A stretch of 7,167 nt of DNA from Ignavibacteriaceae bacterium (GTDB taxonomy: Bacteria > Bacteroidota > Ignavibacteria > Ignavibacteriales > Ignavibacteriaceae), in NCBI GenBank assembly GCA_013388525.1, contig JACAFA010000252.1, positions 1 to 7,167 of the forward strand, read 5' to 3'. The position numbers were made by a program, and so were the translations under genes. Within the stretch, counting starts at the first letter, position 1. The number at the start of each line of letters is the position of its first letter. This document shows positions 1-6,689 of the stretch, one piece after another. The notes beneath the pieces were generated by a model, which was not told where the DNA came from, made no database searches, and saw nothing but the letters and a program-made list of their open reading frames with translations.

Positions 1-645
1 CTACTTATGTTTCCAACAGCAGCAGCAGATTTTCTGGAATATGAGCGATTCAAATTAATCGATACTATCGGCTGGTTTCTTGGCGAAGGAAAAATAAAGG
101 CCTACTCAATCAACAGCATAAATAATGAAAGCTGGCTGAACAATAGTATGCATCCTTCACACAAAGCATTACGGCATCAGCAGTACAACCGGTACATTGT
201 TGAGGAAGTTGTTCCTTTCATTCATAATCATAGTAAAGGTTTGGTGCCAATAATTACAACTGGTGCTTCACTCGGAGCGTTGCACGCTGCAAATAATTTC
301 TTCCGGCGTCCCGATATTTTCTCCGGGACTATTGCAATGAGCGGCAGTTACGATTTAAAAAGTTATAGCAAAGGTTTTCATGATGATAATGTTTATTTCA
401 ATTCCCCGGTTGATTACTTGCCAAATTGGGGAGATAATTTTATGCTGGAAAAAATGCGGAAGGGAAAAATTATTATTGCTTCCGGTCAGGGAGATTATGA
501 AGACCCGAATGCATCAAGAAGATTATCAGATATTTTACATTCAAAAGGCGTTAACCATTGGCTGGATTTGTGGGGACACGATATGAAGCACGACTGGCCA
601 ACCTGGCGTCAGATGCTTCCATATTTTCTAAGTAAGTTTAATTAA
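1..645 (+). CDS. Esterase-like alpha/beta hydrolase, 5' end cut off by window edge
   Basis: Predicted serine esterase of the alpha/beta-hydrolase fold, resembling the 'putative esterase' (esterase D / PHB-depolymerase-like) group. The frame is open to the window edge, and the residues just before and after the first in-frame ATG at position 7 (LLMFPTAAADFLEYE) look like the internal strand that opens this fold. The true start is therefore upstream and ATG 7 is probably not the initiator. Numbered from that Met, the nucleophile elbow is GASLG with Ser88, followed by a typical 'HAANNFFRRPDIF' helix and 'SGSYDL'. The acid is probably the Asp in 'SGQGDYEDP', and the base is a His in the C-terminal 'GHDMKHDWPTWRQML' stretch. 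No signal peptide can be judged because the N-terminus is missing. It ends at TAA 26 nt before the PAP2-like gene, so co-transcription is likely. The substrate is unknown. The fold assignment is firm; the specificity is not. Confidence 0.85.
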   Translation, partial: LLMFPTAAADFLEYERFKLIDTIGWFLGEGKIKAYSINSINNESWLNNSMHPSHKALRHQQYNRYIVEEVVPFIHNHSKGLVPIITTGASLGALHAANNFFRRPDIFSGTIAMSGSYDLKSYSKGFHDDNVYFNSPVDYLPNWGDNFMLEKMRKGKIIIASGQGDYEDPNASRRLSDILHSKGVNHWLDLWGHDMKHDWPTWRQMLPYFLSKFN

Positions 646-671
646 TTGTTTCGTTTCTAATAATTTTTCTG

Positions 672-1298
672 ATGAACTGGAAATCTTTCTTTCAAAATAA
701 AAGATACAGAATTGAATTCGTAATTACGATAATAATTCTTATTCCTCTTCTTCTGTCATTTTCACAATTTCTTCTGTTTGTTGAGCAAAGAGCCGGCGTA
801 ATATTAAATGATCCTTTGTTAAATTCTTTCAACCCGATTGATTTGACCTGGTTGATTTTTGCTTTAATTTATTTATCGCTGATTATCTTTATTATCACAA
901 CTTTTAATAAGCCCGAAAGGTTATTGTTAGCTCTACAGTCTTATGGTCTGATGGTAATCTTCAGAACAATTGCAATGTATATTACACCATTTGAACCTCC
1001 GGCAACATTATTATTGCTCAATGATCCTTTTGTTCAGCTTTTTGGTGAAGGTGATATTCTTACTAAAGATTTATTTTTTTCGGGGCATACGGGAACTTTA
1101 TTTTTACTGTTTCTTCTTGCGGAGAACAAAACACTCAAGAGTATTTTTCTGTTTGCAACAATAATAGTCGGTACTGCTGTGTTGCTTCAGCACGTACATT
1201 ACACGATTGATGTTTTTGTCGCTCCGTTTATCTCTTATACTTCTTATAAAATAATTACGAATTTTCATAAAAAACTTTCTCAAGAAATCAGAAAATAA
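672..1298 (+). CDS. PAP2-family membrane protein with sphingomyelin-synthase-like motifs
   Basis: A 208-residue polytopic inner-membrane protein that should be a lipid phosphatase or phospho-headgroup transferase. Hydrophobic segments lie near residues 15-36, 58-77, 84-104, 134-150, 157-173 and 181-195. Three blocks match the sphingomyelin-synthase-like branch (PAP2_C type). The first is R98-TIAMYITPFEPP, which resembles the 'LR.ITMYVT' block of animal SMS enzymes. The second is KDLFFSGHT with His139, equivalent to their 'GD...SGHT'. The third is HVHYTIDVFVA with His176 and Asp180, equivalent to 'HDHYTVDVVVA'. The His-His-Asp catalytic triad is thus intact, but the Cys-Gly before the Asp of the second block is replaced by Thr-Lys. 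Canonical PAP2 motif 1 (KxxxxxxRP) is not seen, as expected for this branch. No Shine-Dalgarno sequence precedes the ATG. Gaps to its neighbours are 26 and 15 nt, suggesting an operon. Whether it makes a phosphosphingolipid or simply dephosphorylates lipids cannot be told from sequence. Confidence 0.85.
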   Translation: MNWKSFFQNKRYRIEFVITIIILIPLLLSFSQFLLFVEQRAGVILNDPLLNSFNPIDLTWLIFALIYLSLIIFIITTFNKPERLLLALQSYGLMVIFRTIAMYITPFEPPATLLLLNDPFVQLFGEGDILTKDLFFSGHTGTLFLLFLLAENKTLKSIFLFATIIVGTAVLLQHVHYTIDVFVAPFISYTSYKIITNFHKKLSQEIRK

Positions 1299-1313
1299 CT
1301 TTTTAAATAATTT

Positions 1314-1652
1314 ATGGAAGAAGAAAAACAACAATTAGCTGACGTTACGAGGTTTGTCGAAAAAGATTTCCTGATAAAAGATGACAATTCACTTATACCG
1401 GCGGCTGATCTGGACTCGCTCGAAGAGTTCAAAAAATATCTTTGTGAGAAACTTAAATTTCTGCTCGATGAAAAGTTTGATACTCTTGTTAACATTCTTT
1501 ACAGGATAGATATCAATGAAAAAAAGTTAAGCGAATTGTTTTCAGGGAAAAACAGAGACTCAATTCCTGCTGCTCTTGCTGATTTGATTATCGAGCGTCA
1601 GCTTGAAAAAATCAGGTTAAGAAAACTTTATAAAAAAAACTTTAATTATTAA
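1314..1652 (+). CDS. Conserved hypothetical protein, small, helical, cytoplasmic
   Basis: A 112-residue protein with no signal peptide or membrane segment. It is highly charged and predicted mostly helical. The recognisable part is the second half: 'LVNILYRIDINEKKLSELF' near residues 58-76, a short linker with 'SIPAALADLIIERQLEKIRLRKLY', and a basic tail. I associate this pattern (Tyr-Arg-Ile-Asp, then Leu-Ile-x-Glu-Arg-Gln-Leu) with small uncharacterised proteins in Bacteroidota and relatives, but I know no assigned function. The first 35 residues are acidic and look less constrained. The gene starts 15 nt after the PAP2-like gene with no visible Shine-Dalgarno sequence, so it is probably the last gene of the same transcript. 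A perfect AT-only palindrome overlaps its stop codon. It is clearly coding, since the frame, charge pattern and operon spacing agree. The function is unknown. Confidence 0.8.
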   Translation: MEEEKQQLADVTRFVEKDFLIKDDNSLIPAADLDSLEEFKKYLCEKLKFLLDEKFDTLVNILYRIDINEKKLSELFSGKNRDSIPAALADLIIERQLEKIRLRKLYKKNFNY

Positions 1653-1657
1653 TTAAA
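1641..1657. repeat. AT-only palindrome over the stop codon of the 112-residue gene
   Basis: TTTAATT at 1641-1647 and AATTAAA at 1651-1657 are perfect inverted 7-base arms with a 3-base loop, and the TAA stop begins inside the loop. There is no G-C pair and no T-run after it, so it is a poor intrinsic terminator and may be chance in AT-rich DNA. Confidence 0.3.
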
Positions 1658-1875
1658 AGAGACATTTTAATCGGGCTACAGTATCGGCTGATATGTATCA
1701 ACAGATTACAAAGCTGGGTAACTCTTTATAAAATTTTATTGATTCTTGTAAAACTAATGTTTAACTTAAAGTAATATCATTAACTTATTTGTTTATAATG
1801 TTAATCACACCGAGGGAAATTATCTTTTTTCTAAATAATTGTTCAGTATCCATAACTTCCTCCAAAAATCCAATT

Positions 1876-1882
1876 GGGAGAG
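1876..1882 (+). promoter_or_regulatory. Ribosome binding site deciding the coiled-coil gene start
   Basis: GGGAGAG lies 6 nt before the ATG at 1889, a near-ideal Shine-Dalgarno arrangement. The in-frame TTG at 1874-1876 overlaps this motif and has no comparable site of its own. The site therefore argues for ATG 1889 as the initiator. Confidence 0.75.
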
Positions 1883-1888
1883 ATTCAC

Positions 1889-4111
1889 ATGGTAATCTTT
1901 AATTCTAAAAGAATCAAAGAGCTGCAAGCAGAAAACGAAGAGTTAAAATCTTTCATCGAGAACCTTACTGAAAAAGAAACCTACCTGAAACAATTCGACG
2001 AGCTTCTGAAGAAAGCCAGAATTGAATTTGCCAACATCACGCTTAAAAAAGATCAGATTGCATTAACTCTTGAACGACTTGAAAAAGAAAAAGAGAAACT
2101 TGTCCCCCAGATTCAGAAATTGCGAACAGAAATTGAGCACTTACGCGAAATTAAGCTTGAGGAGCAAAGTCAGATTATTTCATTAAATGATAAATCAGTA
2201 ACCATTCAAAACGGATTCAATCAAATTGATAGTGCAAAGAAACTTGAGATACAAAGGGAAATCGAACTTGCCAGCAAAAGAAAACTTCAGCTTGAAAAAG
2301 AAATAGCAGAAAAGGAGAAGAGATTTCGCGAAGTATATCAGCGTGTTCTTGATGTAGGCGAGATGGAGCAGAATCTTGATTCAGAAATAAAAAGGAAAAA
2401 AGAAGAAATAAGATTACTCAGCGAAAAAAAGAATGTTTTGCTGCAAGAACAATTAAAAGATAATAATGGCAGAACTCTTACACCAAACAGCGAAGAAAAC
2501 AAGAAACTGATTGAAGTTCAGCAAAGAATCAAACAGCTAACCGATCGTGAAGTTAAACTGCAAAAAAAACTGGAGTTTCAAAACAAACAATTGCAGACTA
2601 TCGACGAAAAGATCAAAGAAAAAATTTCGCTTTCCGAAAAAGATTACAGGGAGAAACTTTTCGCTTTGAAACGTGAAGAGCAAAAACTAATTGAGTCAAT
2701 CAATCAAAAAAAACAATCGCTTTCTGAATTGCAGGAATCACTAACCGGTTTCAATGAGTTAAGCAATAAGAGTAAAAAAGAAAAAATGCTTACCGATGAA
2801 ACCAGGTTGAACGAAGAAGCCGGAAGTATTGCCAATGTAATTAAGTCACTTAAACAGGAAGAAGCAGCAATCAGAGCGTCTATTGAGCAATTAATTCAAA
2901 CCGAATCTCTCAAGCGGGAATTGATTTCTAGTTTAAATGATGAGCTTTCGGTAAAAGAAATTCAGTTTGCTTCTGTTGAAAAAGATTACGAAACAAAATC
3001 AAACCGCTTAAAAGAAATTTCATTGAAGAACAAAATTTTGCTGGAAGAATTAGCAGCAAAAACAAATGAACTGTCTGTAGTAGAAAAAGAGTTAAAGTCT
3101 AAAACAGCGAGAATAAACGAAATTAATACCGAGCTTACTGATGGTGAGAACAAACTATTTTCACTACAAAATGATATCGCCGATACTGACAGAAGAAAAT
3201 CTGAGCTTGAGGAAAAATTGAAAAATGCTCAGGAGTCCTGGGCAAAAATGGATAGTTATTATAAAAAATTAAAAGATGTTGTGCCTTTACTTGAAAGGCG
3301 TAAGGAAGAACTTGAAAAGAGCAACAGCGCATTTGAAAAAAGATTTGCCGATATGTTTAAGCACTACAGTACTCAAATGGGTGAAATGTATAAAAAGAAA
3401 AATCTTCTTGAACAGATGTTAATAAAGAAAGAGAAAGATGTTAACGAAAAAGATCAGACTTTGATGGATAAACTTTCTGCACTTGAAGAAGCAGAAAAAG
3501 TATTTTCAATAAGAAAAACAGAAACTGAAGTAATTGAAGATTTGCTTAAAACAATTAACGAGCAGCGGGAACTCCTTAACCGGGAAATAAGTATGCTTGA
3601 AAATAACGGGACCGAGAAACGGTTACTGGTTAAAGAATTGAATATTGAGAGCGAATTGTTTCAGAAAAAATTAGCCGAATTTGAAAATGGATTAAGAGAA
3701 CTTTTCCAGAAATCAGAAGTCCGGTTTACCAAAAATGCTGAGAGAAAGAATTCTTTGGACGGCGAAATCAAAGAATACGAAAACAGATTAAACGAATTAA
3801 ACATTGCTATAAAAGACTCAATGAACGAACTCGTTAACCTGAAAGCAACTATTGGAAGAATTAAAGTTGAACATGAAGAACACCGGATTGATATTAATAA
3901 ACTTGCCTCTGTAAAGAAAAAGCTTGAGGAAGAAATAAATAAACACAAAATTGAAATTGATAAATACATGAAGATTAAAGAAAAGATAAGACAGGAGCAG
4001 AACCTCATAAAAATGAAAAAAGAAATTCTTGCTTCAACAAAGATTCCTGATTCCGATGATGAAAATACATATTCCTTTGAACCAACTCATCTTAACTGGT
4101 TTAAGATTTAG
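1889..4111 (+). CDS. Long coiled-coil protein of unknown function
   Basis: A 740-residue, Lys/Glu/Leu-rich protein with heptad-like hydrophobic spacing almost throughout, so a long rod-shaped, probably dimeric, coiled coil is expected. It has no signal peptide, membrane segment, Walker A/B or ABC signature. It is therefore not an SMC or Rad50 ATPase, although database searches will return those by composition. I see no cysteine and only five prolines (73, 199, 466, 720, 732). P199, P466 and P720 bound two uninterrupted helical stretches of about 266 and 253 residues. The segment around residues 451-501 is unusually aromatic (W451, Y457, Y458, F482, F486, F490, Y493, Y501) and contains P466, so it may be a hinge or small folded unit. 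The last ~20 residues (from P720, acidic, ending HLNWFKI) are not coiled coil and could be a docking tail. The ATG at 1889 is preferred over the in-frame TTG at 1874 because of the ribosome binding site. The gene stands alone, with 236 nt before and 73 nt after it. A cytoskeletal or scaffold role is only an inference. Confidence 0.9.
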   Translation: MVIFNSKRIKELQAENEELKSFIENLTEKETYLKQFDELLKKARIEFANITLKKDQIALTLERLEKEKEKLVPQIQKLRTEIEHLREIKLEEQSQIISLNDKSVTIQNGFNQIDSAKKLEIQREIELASKRKLQLEKEIAEKEKRFREVYQRVLDVGEMEQNLDSEIKRKKEEIRLLSEKKNVLLQEQLKDNNGRTLTPNSEENKKLIEVQQRIKQLTDREVKLQKKLEFQNKQLQTIDEKIKEKISLSEKDYREKLFALKREEQKLIESINQKKQSLSELQESLTGFNELSNKSKKEKMLTDETRLNEEAGSIANVIKSLKQEEAAIRASIEQLIQTESLKRELISSLNDELSVKEIQFASVEKDYETKSNRLKEISLKNKILLEELAAKTNELSVVEKELKSKTARINEINTELTDGENKLFSLQNDIADTDRRKSELEEKLKNAQESWAKMDSYYKKLKDVVPLLERRKEELEKSNSAFEKRFADMFKHYSTQMGEMYKKKNLLEQMLIKKEKDVNEKDQTLMDKLSALEEAEKVFSIRKTETEVIEDLLKTINEQRELLNREISMLENNGTEKRLLVKELNIESELFQKKLAEFENGLRELFQKSEVRFTKNAERKNSLDGEIKEYENRLNELNIAIKDSMNELVNLKATIGRIKVEHEEHRIDINKLASVKKKLEEEINKHKIEIDKYMKIKEKIRQEQNLIKMKKEILASTKIPDSDDENTYSFEPTHLNWFKI

Positions 4112-4184
4112 ATTGATTTGCCTGTTTGCCGGAGTTGAAAATTAATTAAGCACTTATAAATCTCATATTTATTCCTGCACAATT

Positions 4185-5525
4185 ATGTATAAATGTAGAA
4201 CCTATCTTTCTGTTATTTTTTTCAGCTTACTATTATTTACGTTTATATCATTCGGTCATAATTTTGCTCCGCCCGAATGGAGTTATGACAAAGCAATTTA
4301 TGAGGTAAATCTCAGACAGTACACTGAGGAAGGAAATATTAAGGCATTTGAAAAGCACTTACCCCGATTGAAAGAACTTGGTGCAGATATTTTATGGTTT
4401 ATGCCGATTCATCCCATTGGAGAAAAGAACAGAAAAGGAACTCTCGGCAGTTATTATTCAGTAAAAGATTATACTGCAGTCAATCCTGAATTCGGAACAC
4501 TGGATGAGTTTAAATCTTTAGTGAAGATGATTCATAAAATGGGAATGTATGTTATAATTGACTGGGTAGCGAATCATACAGCCTGGGATAATAGATGGAT
4601 TGAAGAACATCCTGATTTTTATATACAAGATTCCTTGGGAAATATTATTCCTCCAAATCCTGATTGGACTGATGTTGCTGACTTAAACTATGACAACAAG
4701 GAACTTTGGAAAGAAATGATTGATGCTTTAAAGTTCTGGGTTGAAGAATGTGATATTGATGGTTACCGCTGCGATGTTGCAGGAATGGTTCCAACTCAAT
4801 TTTGGATTGATGCAAGAACTGAATTAGAAAAAATCAAAAATGTTTTTATGCTCGCTGAATGGGATACGCCGGAACTTCATCTTGCATTTGATATGACTTA
4901 TGACTGGAATCTTCACCACATTCTGAATGGAATTGCAAAAGAAGAAAAAACAGTTTCCGATTTAATTGAGCATCTGAATAAAAATGAAAAAGATTTCCCC
5001 GCTAATGCTTTCAGAATGCAGTTTACTTCAAACCACGATGAGAACAGCTGGAACGGAACGGAATACGAAAGACTTGGCGATGGAGTTGAAGCCTTCGCCG
5101 TACTGACTTGTCTAATTCCTGATATGCCTCTTGTGTATACCGGACAGGAAGCAGGAAATACAAAACGGCTTTCATTCTTTGAAAAAGATTTAGTCGAATG
5201 GAAAGATGATAAGTTGTTTGATATCTATTCAAAACTTTTTGAATTAAAAAAGAATAACGTGGCACTTCAAAACGGTGAACGCGGCGGAGAAATGATCTAT
5301 CTAAAAAGTTCAGATGAAAATAATGTATTCGCTTTTTCCAGAAGTTCAGAGAAAGACAAAGTCGTGGCTGTCTTCAATCTTTCAAACAAACCTGCCAGTG
5401 TAGTTGTATCTGGTGAAACTCTTGCGGGTTCATATAAAAATTTTATTTCGGGCAAGCTGGAATCAATTTCAACAAAGGAATCTTTTGCTCTCAATCCCTG
5501 GGAATATAGAATTTATATTAAATAG
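4185..5525 (+). CDS. Secreted GH13 alpha-amylase-family glycoside hydrolase
   Basis: A 446-residue retaining alpha-glucan hydrolase or transglycosylase of family GH13. Residues 1 to about 24 form a signal peptide (basic start, long Phe/Leu core, cleavage near SFG), so it acts outside the inner membrane. The (beta/alpha)8 barrel begins at 'AIYEVNLRQYTEEG', typical of bacterial GH13 enzymes. Conserved region I is DWVANHT (D126, H131). Region II is DGYRCD with nucleophile D197. Region III is LAEWD with acid/base E225. Region IV is SNHDEN with H284 and transition-state Asp D285. All catalytic residues are present. The final ~80 residues look like the usual C-terminal beta domain. There is no added carbohydrate-binding module, so the protein is compact for the family. 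There is no visible Shine-Dalgarno sequence before the ATG, and no other in-frame Met precedes the barrel. The exact activity (alpha-amylase, maltodextrin glucosidase, cyclomaltodextrinase) cannot be fixed. No SusC/SusD or transporter genes are adjacent. Confidence 0.95.
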   Translation: MYKCRTYLSVIFFSLLLFTFISFGHNFAPPEWSYDKAIYEVNLRQYTEEGNIKAFEKHLPRLKELGADILWFMPIHPIGEKNRKGTLGSYYSVKDYTAVNPEFGTLDEFKSLVKMIHKMGMYVIIDWVANHTAWDNRWIEEHPDFYIQDSLGNIIPPNPDWTDVADLNYDNKELWKEMIDALKFWVEECDIDGYRCDVAGMVPTQFWIDARTELEKIKNVFMLAEWDTPELHLAFDMTYDWNLHHILNGIAKEEKTVSDLIEHLNKNEKDFPANAFRMQFTSNHDENSWNGTEYERLGDGVEAFAVLTCLIPDMPLVYTGQEAGNTKRLSFFEKDLVEWKDDKLFDIYSKLFELKKNNVALQNGERGGEMIYLKSSDENNVFAFSRSSEKDKVVAVFNLSNKPASVVVSGETLAGSYKNFISGKLESISTKESFALNPWEYRIYIK

Positions 5526-5540
5526 ATTTGGGAAAATAAG

Positions 5541-5561
5541 TTAAGAACCTTCACGTCTTAA
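5541..5561. repeat. Short inverted repeat after the GH13 gene
   Basis: TTAAGA at 5541-5546 and TCTTAA at 5556-5561 are 6-base inverted arms around a 9-base loop, 15 nt after the GH13 stop codon. No T-run follows and only one arm base per side is G or C. It is a weak candidate for transcript end formation or may be chance. The rest of the 230-nt spacer up to 5755 shows no gene or clear promoter to me. Confidence 0.25.
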
Positions 5562-5742
5562 AACTGTCGAATTAATTCACTTCAACTGCATAAATCTTTA
5601 TACACCTGCTTTTATTATCCTGTTGATATAAATCACAATTTGCATTTGCTAAACTTTATTATTCACGCCTTTTGCAGCATTGTTATTTTCCTGGTTGCTA
5701 TTTAAGTCAGGCAAGGATTTTGTAACAATTGATTGCAGAAAT

Positions 5743-5748
5743 AAAGGA
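5743..5748 (+). promoter_or_regulatory. Ribosome binding site of the beta-barrel protein gene
   Basis: AAAGGA sits 7 nt before the ATG at 5756, a good partial Shine-Dalgarno match that supports this start. The signal peptide begins directly at this Met, which agrees. Confidence 0.65.
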
Positions 5749-5755
5749 TTAAAAA

Positions 5756-6433
5756 ATGAAAACGAATTTTTCAATACTAACCACAATAATCTTATTAGTA
5801 TCAATTCAAAATTTAACTGCGCAGCCATCCGTCAGTTTCTATTTTACAACAGCTATCCCTGTTAATGAATATGAGCAATTTGATGACGAATTAGGTTATG
5901 GTGGAAATCTTGAAATATTTTTTACTTCTCCTTCAAAACCAAAGCCTCTCGGAATTGGAATCAGTTTATCTTACTTTGGACAAGGTTTATATTTCTACGA
6001 AGATCCCTGCTACTGCGAAACTTATCTCAGCAACAATATGGCAAACAATTTTGCTAATGCACACCTTGTCTTTCAGTTAGCACCAACGGGCGGAACGGTC
6101 AGACCATATTTAGAAACACTTTTCGGCGGCAGTTACATTTTTTCATATTCACAAATATTAACACCGGCTTATGTTCCGGTCTCATTATACATTGACGACT
6201 GGGCATGGAGCTACGGAGTTGGAGGAGGTTTAAAATTCTTAATTGGTGTTGATGATTCTGACGGCAGCTCTTTATATCTTGATTTGAAAGGAAGATATCT
6301 GATGAGTTCTGATGTTACTTTGCTTGATCGTGGTTCAATCCGTTATGCCAATAATTCATTCTATTATTCAGTAAATGAAATACAATTAAATTTTGTTGCG
6401 TTACAAATCGGAATGGTTTTTTATTTTAGATGA
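5756..6433 (+). CDS. Outer-membrane beta-barrel protein, function unknown
   Basis: A 225-residue exported protein. Residues 1-22 are a clear signal peptide (MKTNF..., hydrophobic core, cleavage at NLTA|QPS). The mature part alternates short strands rich in Tyr, Phe and Gly with polar loops, for example 'GIGISLSYFGQGLYFY', 'YLETLFGGSYIFSY', 'WSYGVGGGLKFLIG' and 'SLYLDLKGRYLM'. It ends in an amphipathic strand, 'FVALQIGMVFYFR'. This is the architecture of small 8-10 strand outer-membrane barrels, and the terminal strand fits the signal recognised by the BAM machinery apart from the extra final Arg. A Cys-x-Cys pair (C85, C87) lies in a predicted loop. No enzymatic motif is visible. A 230-nt spacer separates it from the GH13 gene, so it probably has its own promoter. 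Placement in the outer membrane is a good inference; what it does is unknown. Confidence 0.85.
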   Translation: MKTNFSILTTIILLVSIQNLTAQPSVSFYFTTAIPVNEYEQFDDELGYGGNLEIFFTSPSKPKPLGIGISLSYFGQGLYFYEDPCYCETYLSNNMANNFANAHLVFQLAPTGGTVRPYLETLFGGSYIFSYSQILTPAYVPVSLYIDDWAWSYGVGGGLKFLIGVDDSDGSSLYLDLKGRYLMSSDVTLLDRGSIRYANNSFYYSVNEIQLNFVALQIGMVFYFR

Positions 6434-6678
6434 AAAATGTGCTTCCGTTATAATTGAACATCAATGCTTTTTAAACGAAAATAATATTTTGGAAAATTCA
6501 TTTCGAAAAATCCTTCAGTTTGTTGTGAATTAACTTGAGGCATTTTATATTATTAAAGTAGTATTCTAAAATTCTTGTTTACTATTCGTCAATCTATGAC
6601 TGCTCAAATCTGGCGATGCAATTTTTCACAAACTATGAAACCCGCCTGGTAGTAATAAAATTATCATAACATTAAAAT

Positions 6679-6683
6679 GGAGG
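6679..6683 (+). promoter_or_regulatory. Strong ribosome binding site of the SBBP-repeat gene
   Basis: GGAGG lies 6 nt before the ATG at 6690, the most consensus-like Shine-Dalgarno site in the window. It fixes the start, which is also where the signal peptide begins. I could not identify a convincing promoter in the 256 nt between 6434 and 6689, and there is no gene there. Confidence 0.75.
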
Positions 6684-6689
6684 CTATCT

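Noticed and set aside
1104..1495. Overlapping minus-strand open frames of 76 and 71 codons
   Set aside because: They lie antisense to the PAP2-like gene and the 112-residue gene, have low-complexity Phe/Lys/Ser content, and show no motif. They are shadows of the real genes.
3661..4008. Minus-strand open frame of 115 codons
   Set aside because: It is antisense to the coiled-coil gene. Its Ser/Phe/Ile-rich content is the expected complement of Lys/Glu/Asn-rich codons, so it is not a real gene.
1889..4111. Coiled-coil gene as an SMC, Rad50 or MukB-type ATPase
   Set aside because: There is no Walker A, Walker B or ABC signature at either end, and no globular head or SMC hinge domain. Similarity would be compositional only.
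4117..4130. Tandem TTTGCC repeat and TTGAAA box just upstream of the GH13 gene as a promoter
   Set aside because: The TTGAAA at 4135-4140 is only 14 nt from TATAAA at 4155-4160, too short for a standard promoter. The Bacteroidota-type TAnnTTTG element is not found at the right distance from either TTTG.
5680..5865. Plus-strand 61-codon frame overlapping the start of the barrel protein gene
   Set aside because: It is out of frame with a gene that has a good ribosome binding site and signal peptide, and it shows no motif of its own.
6486..6497. ATTTTGGAAAAT palindrome after the barrel gene as a terminator
   Set aside because: The central two bases leave no room for a loop, the arms are AT-only, and no T-run follows.
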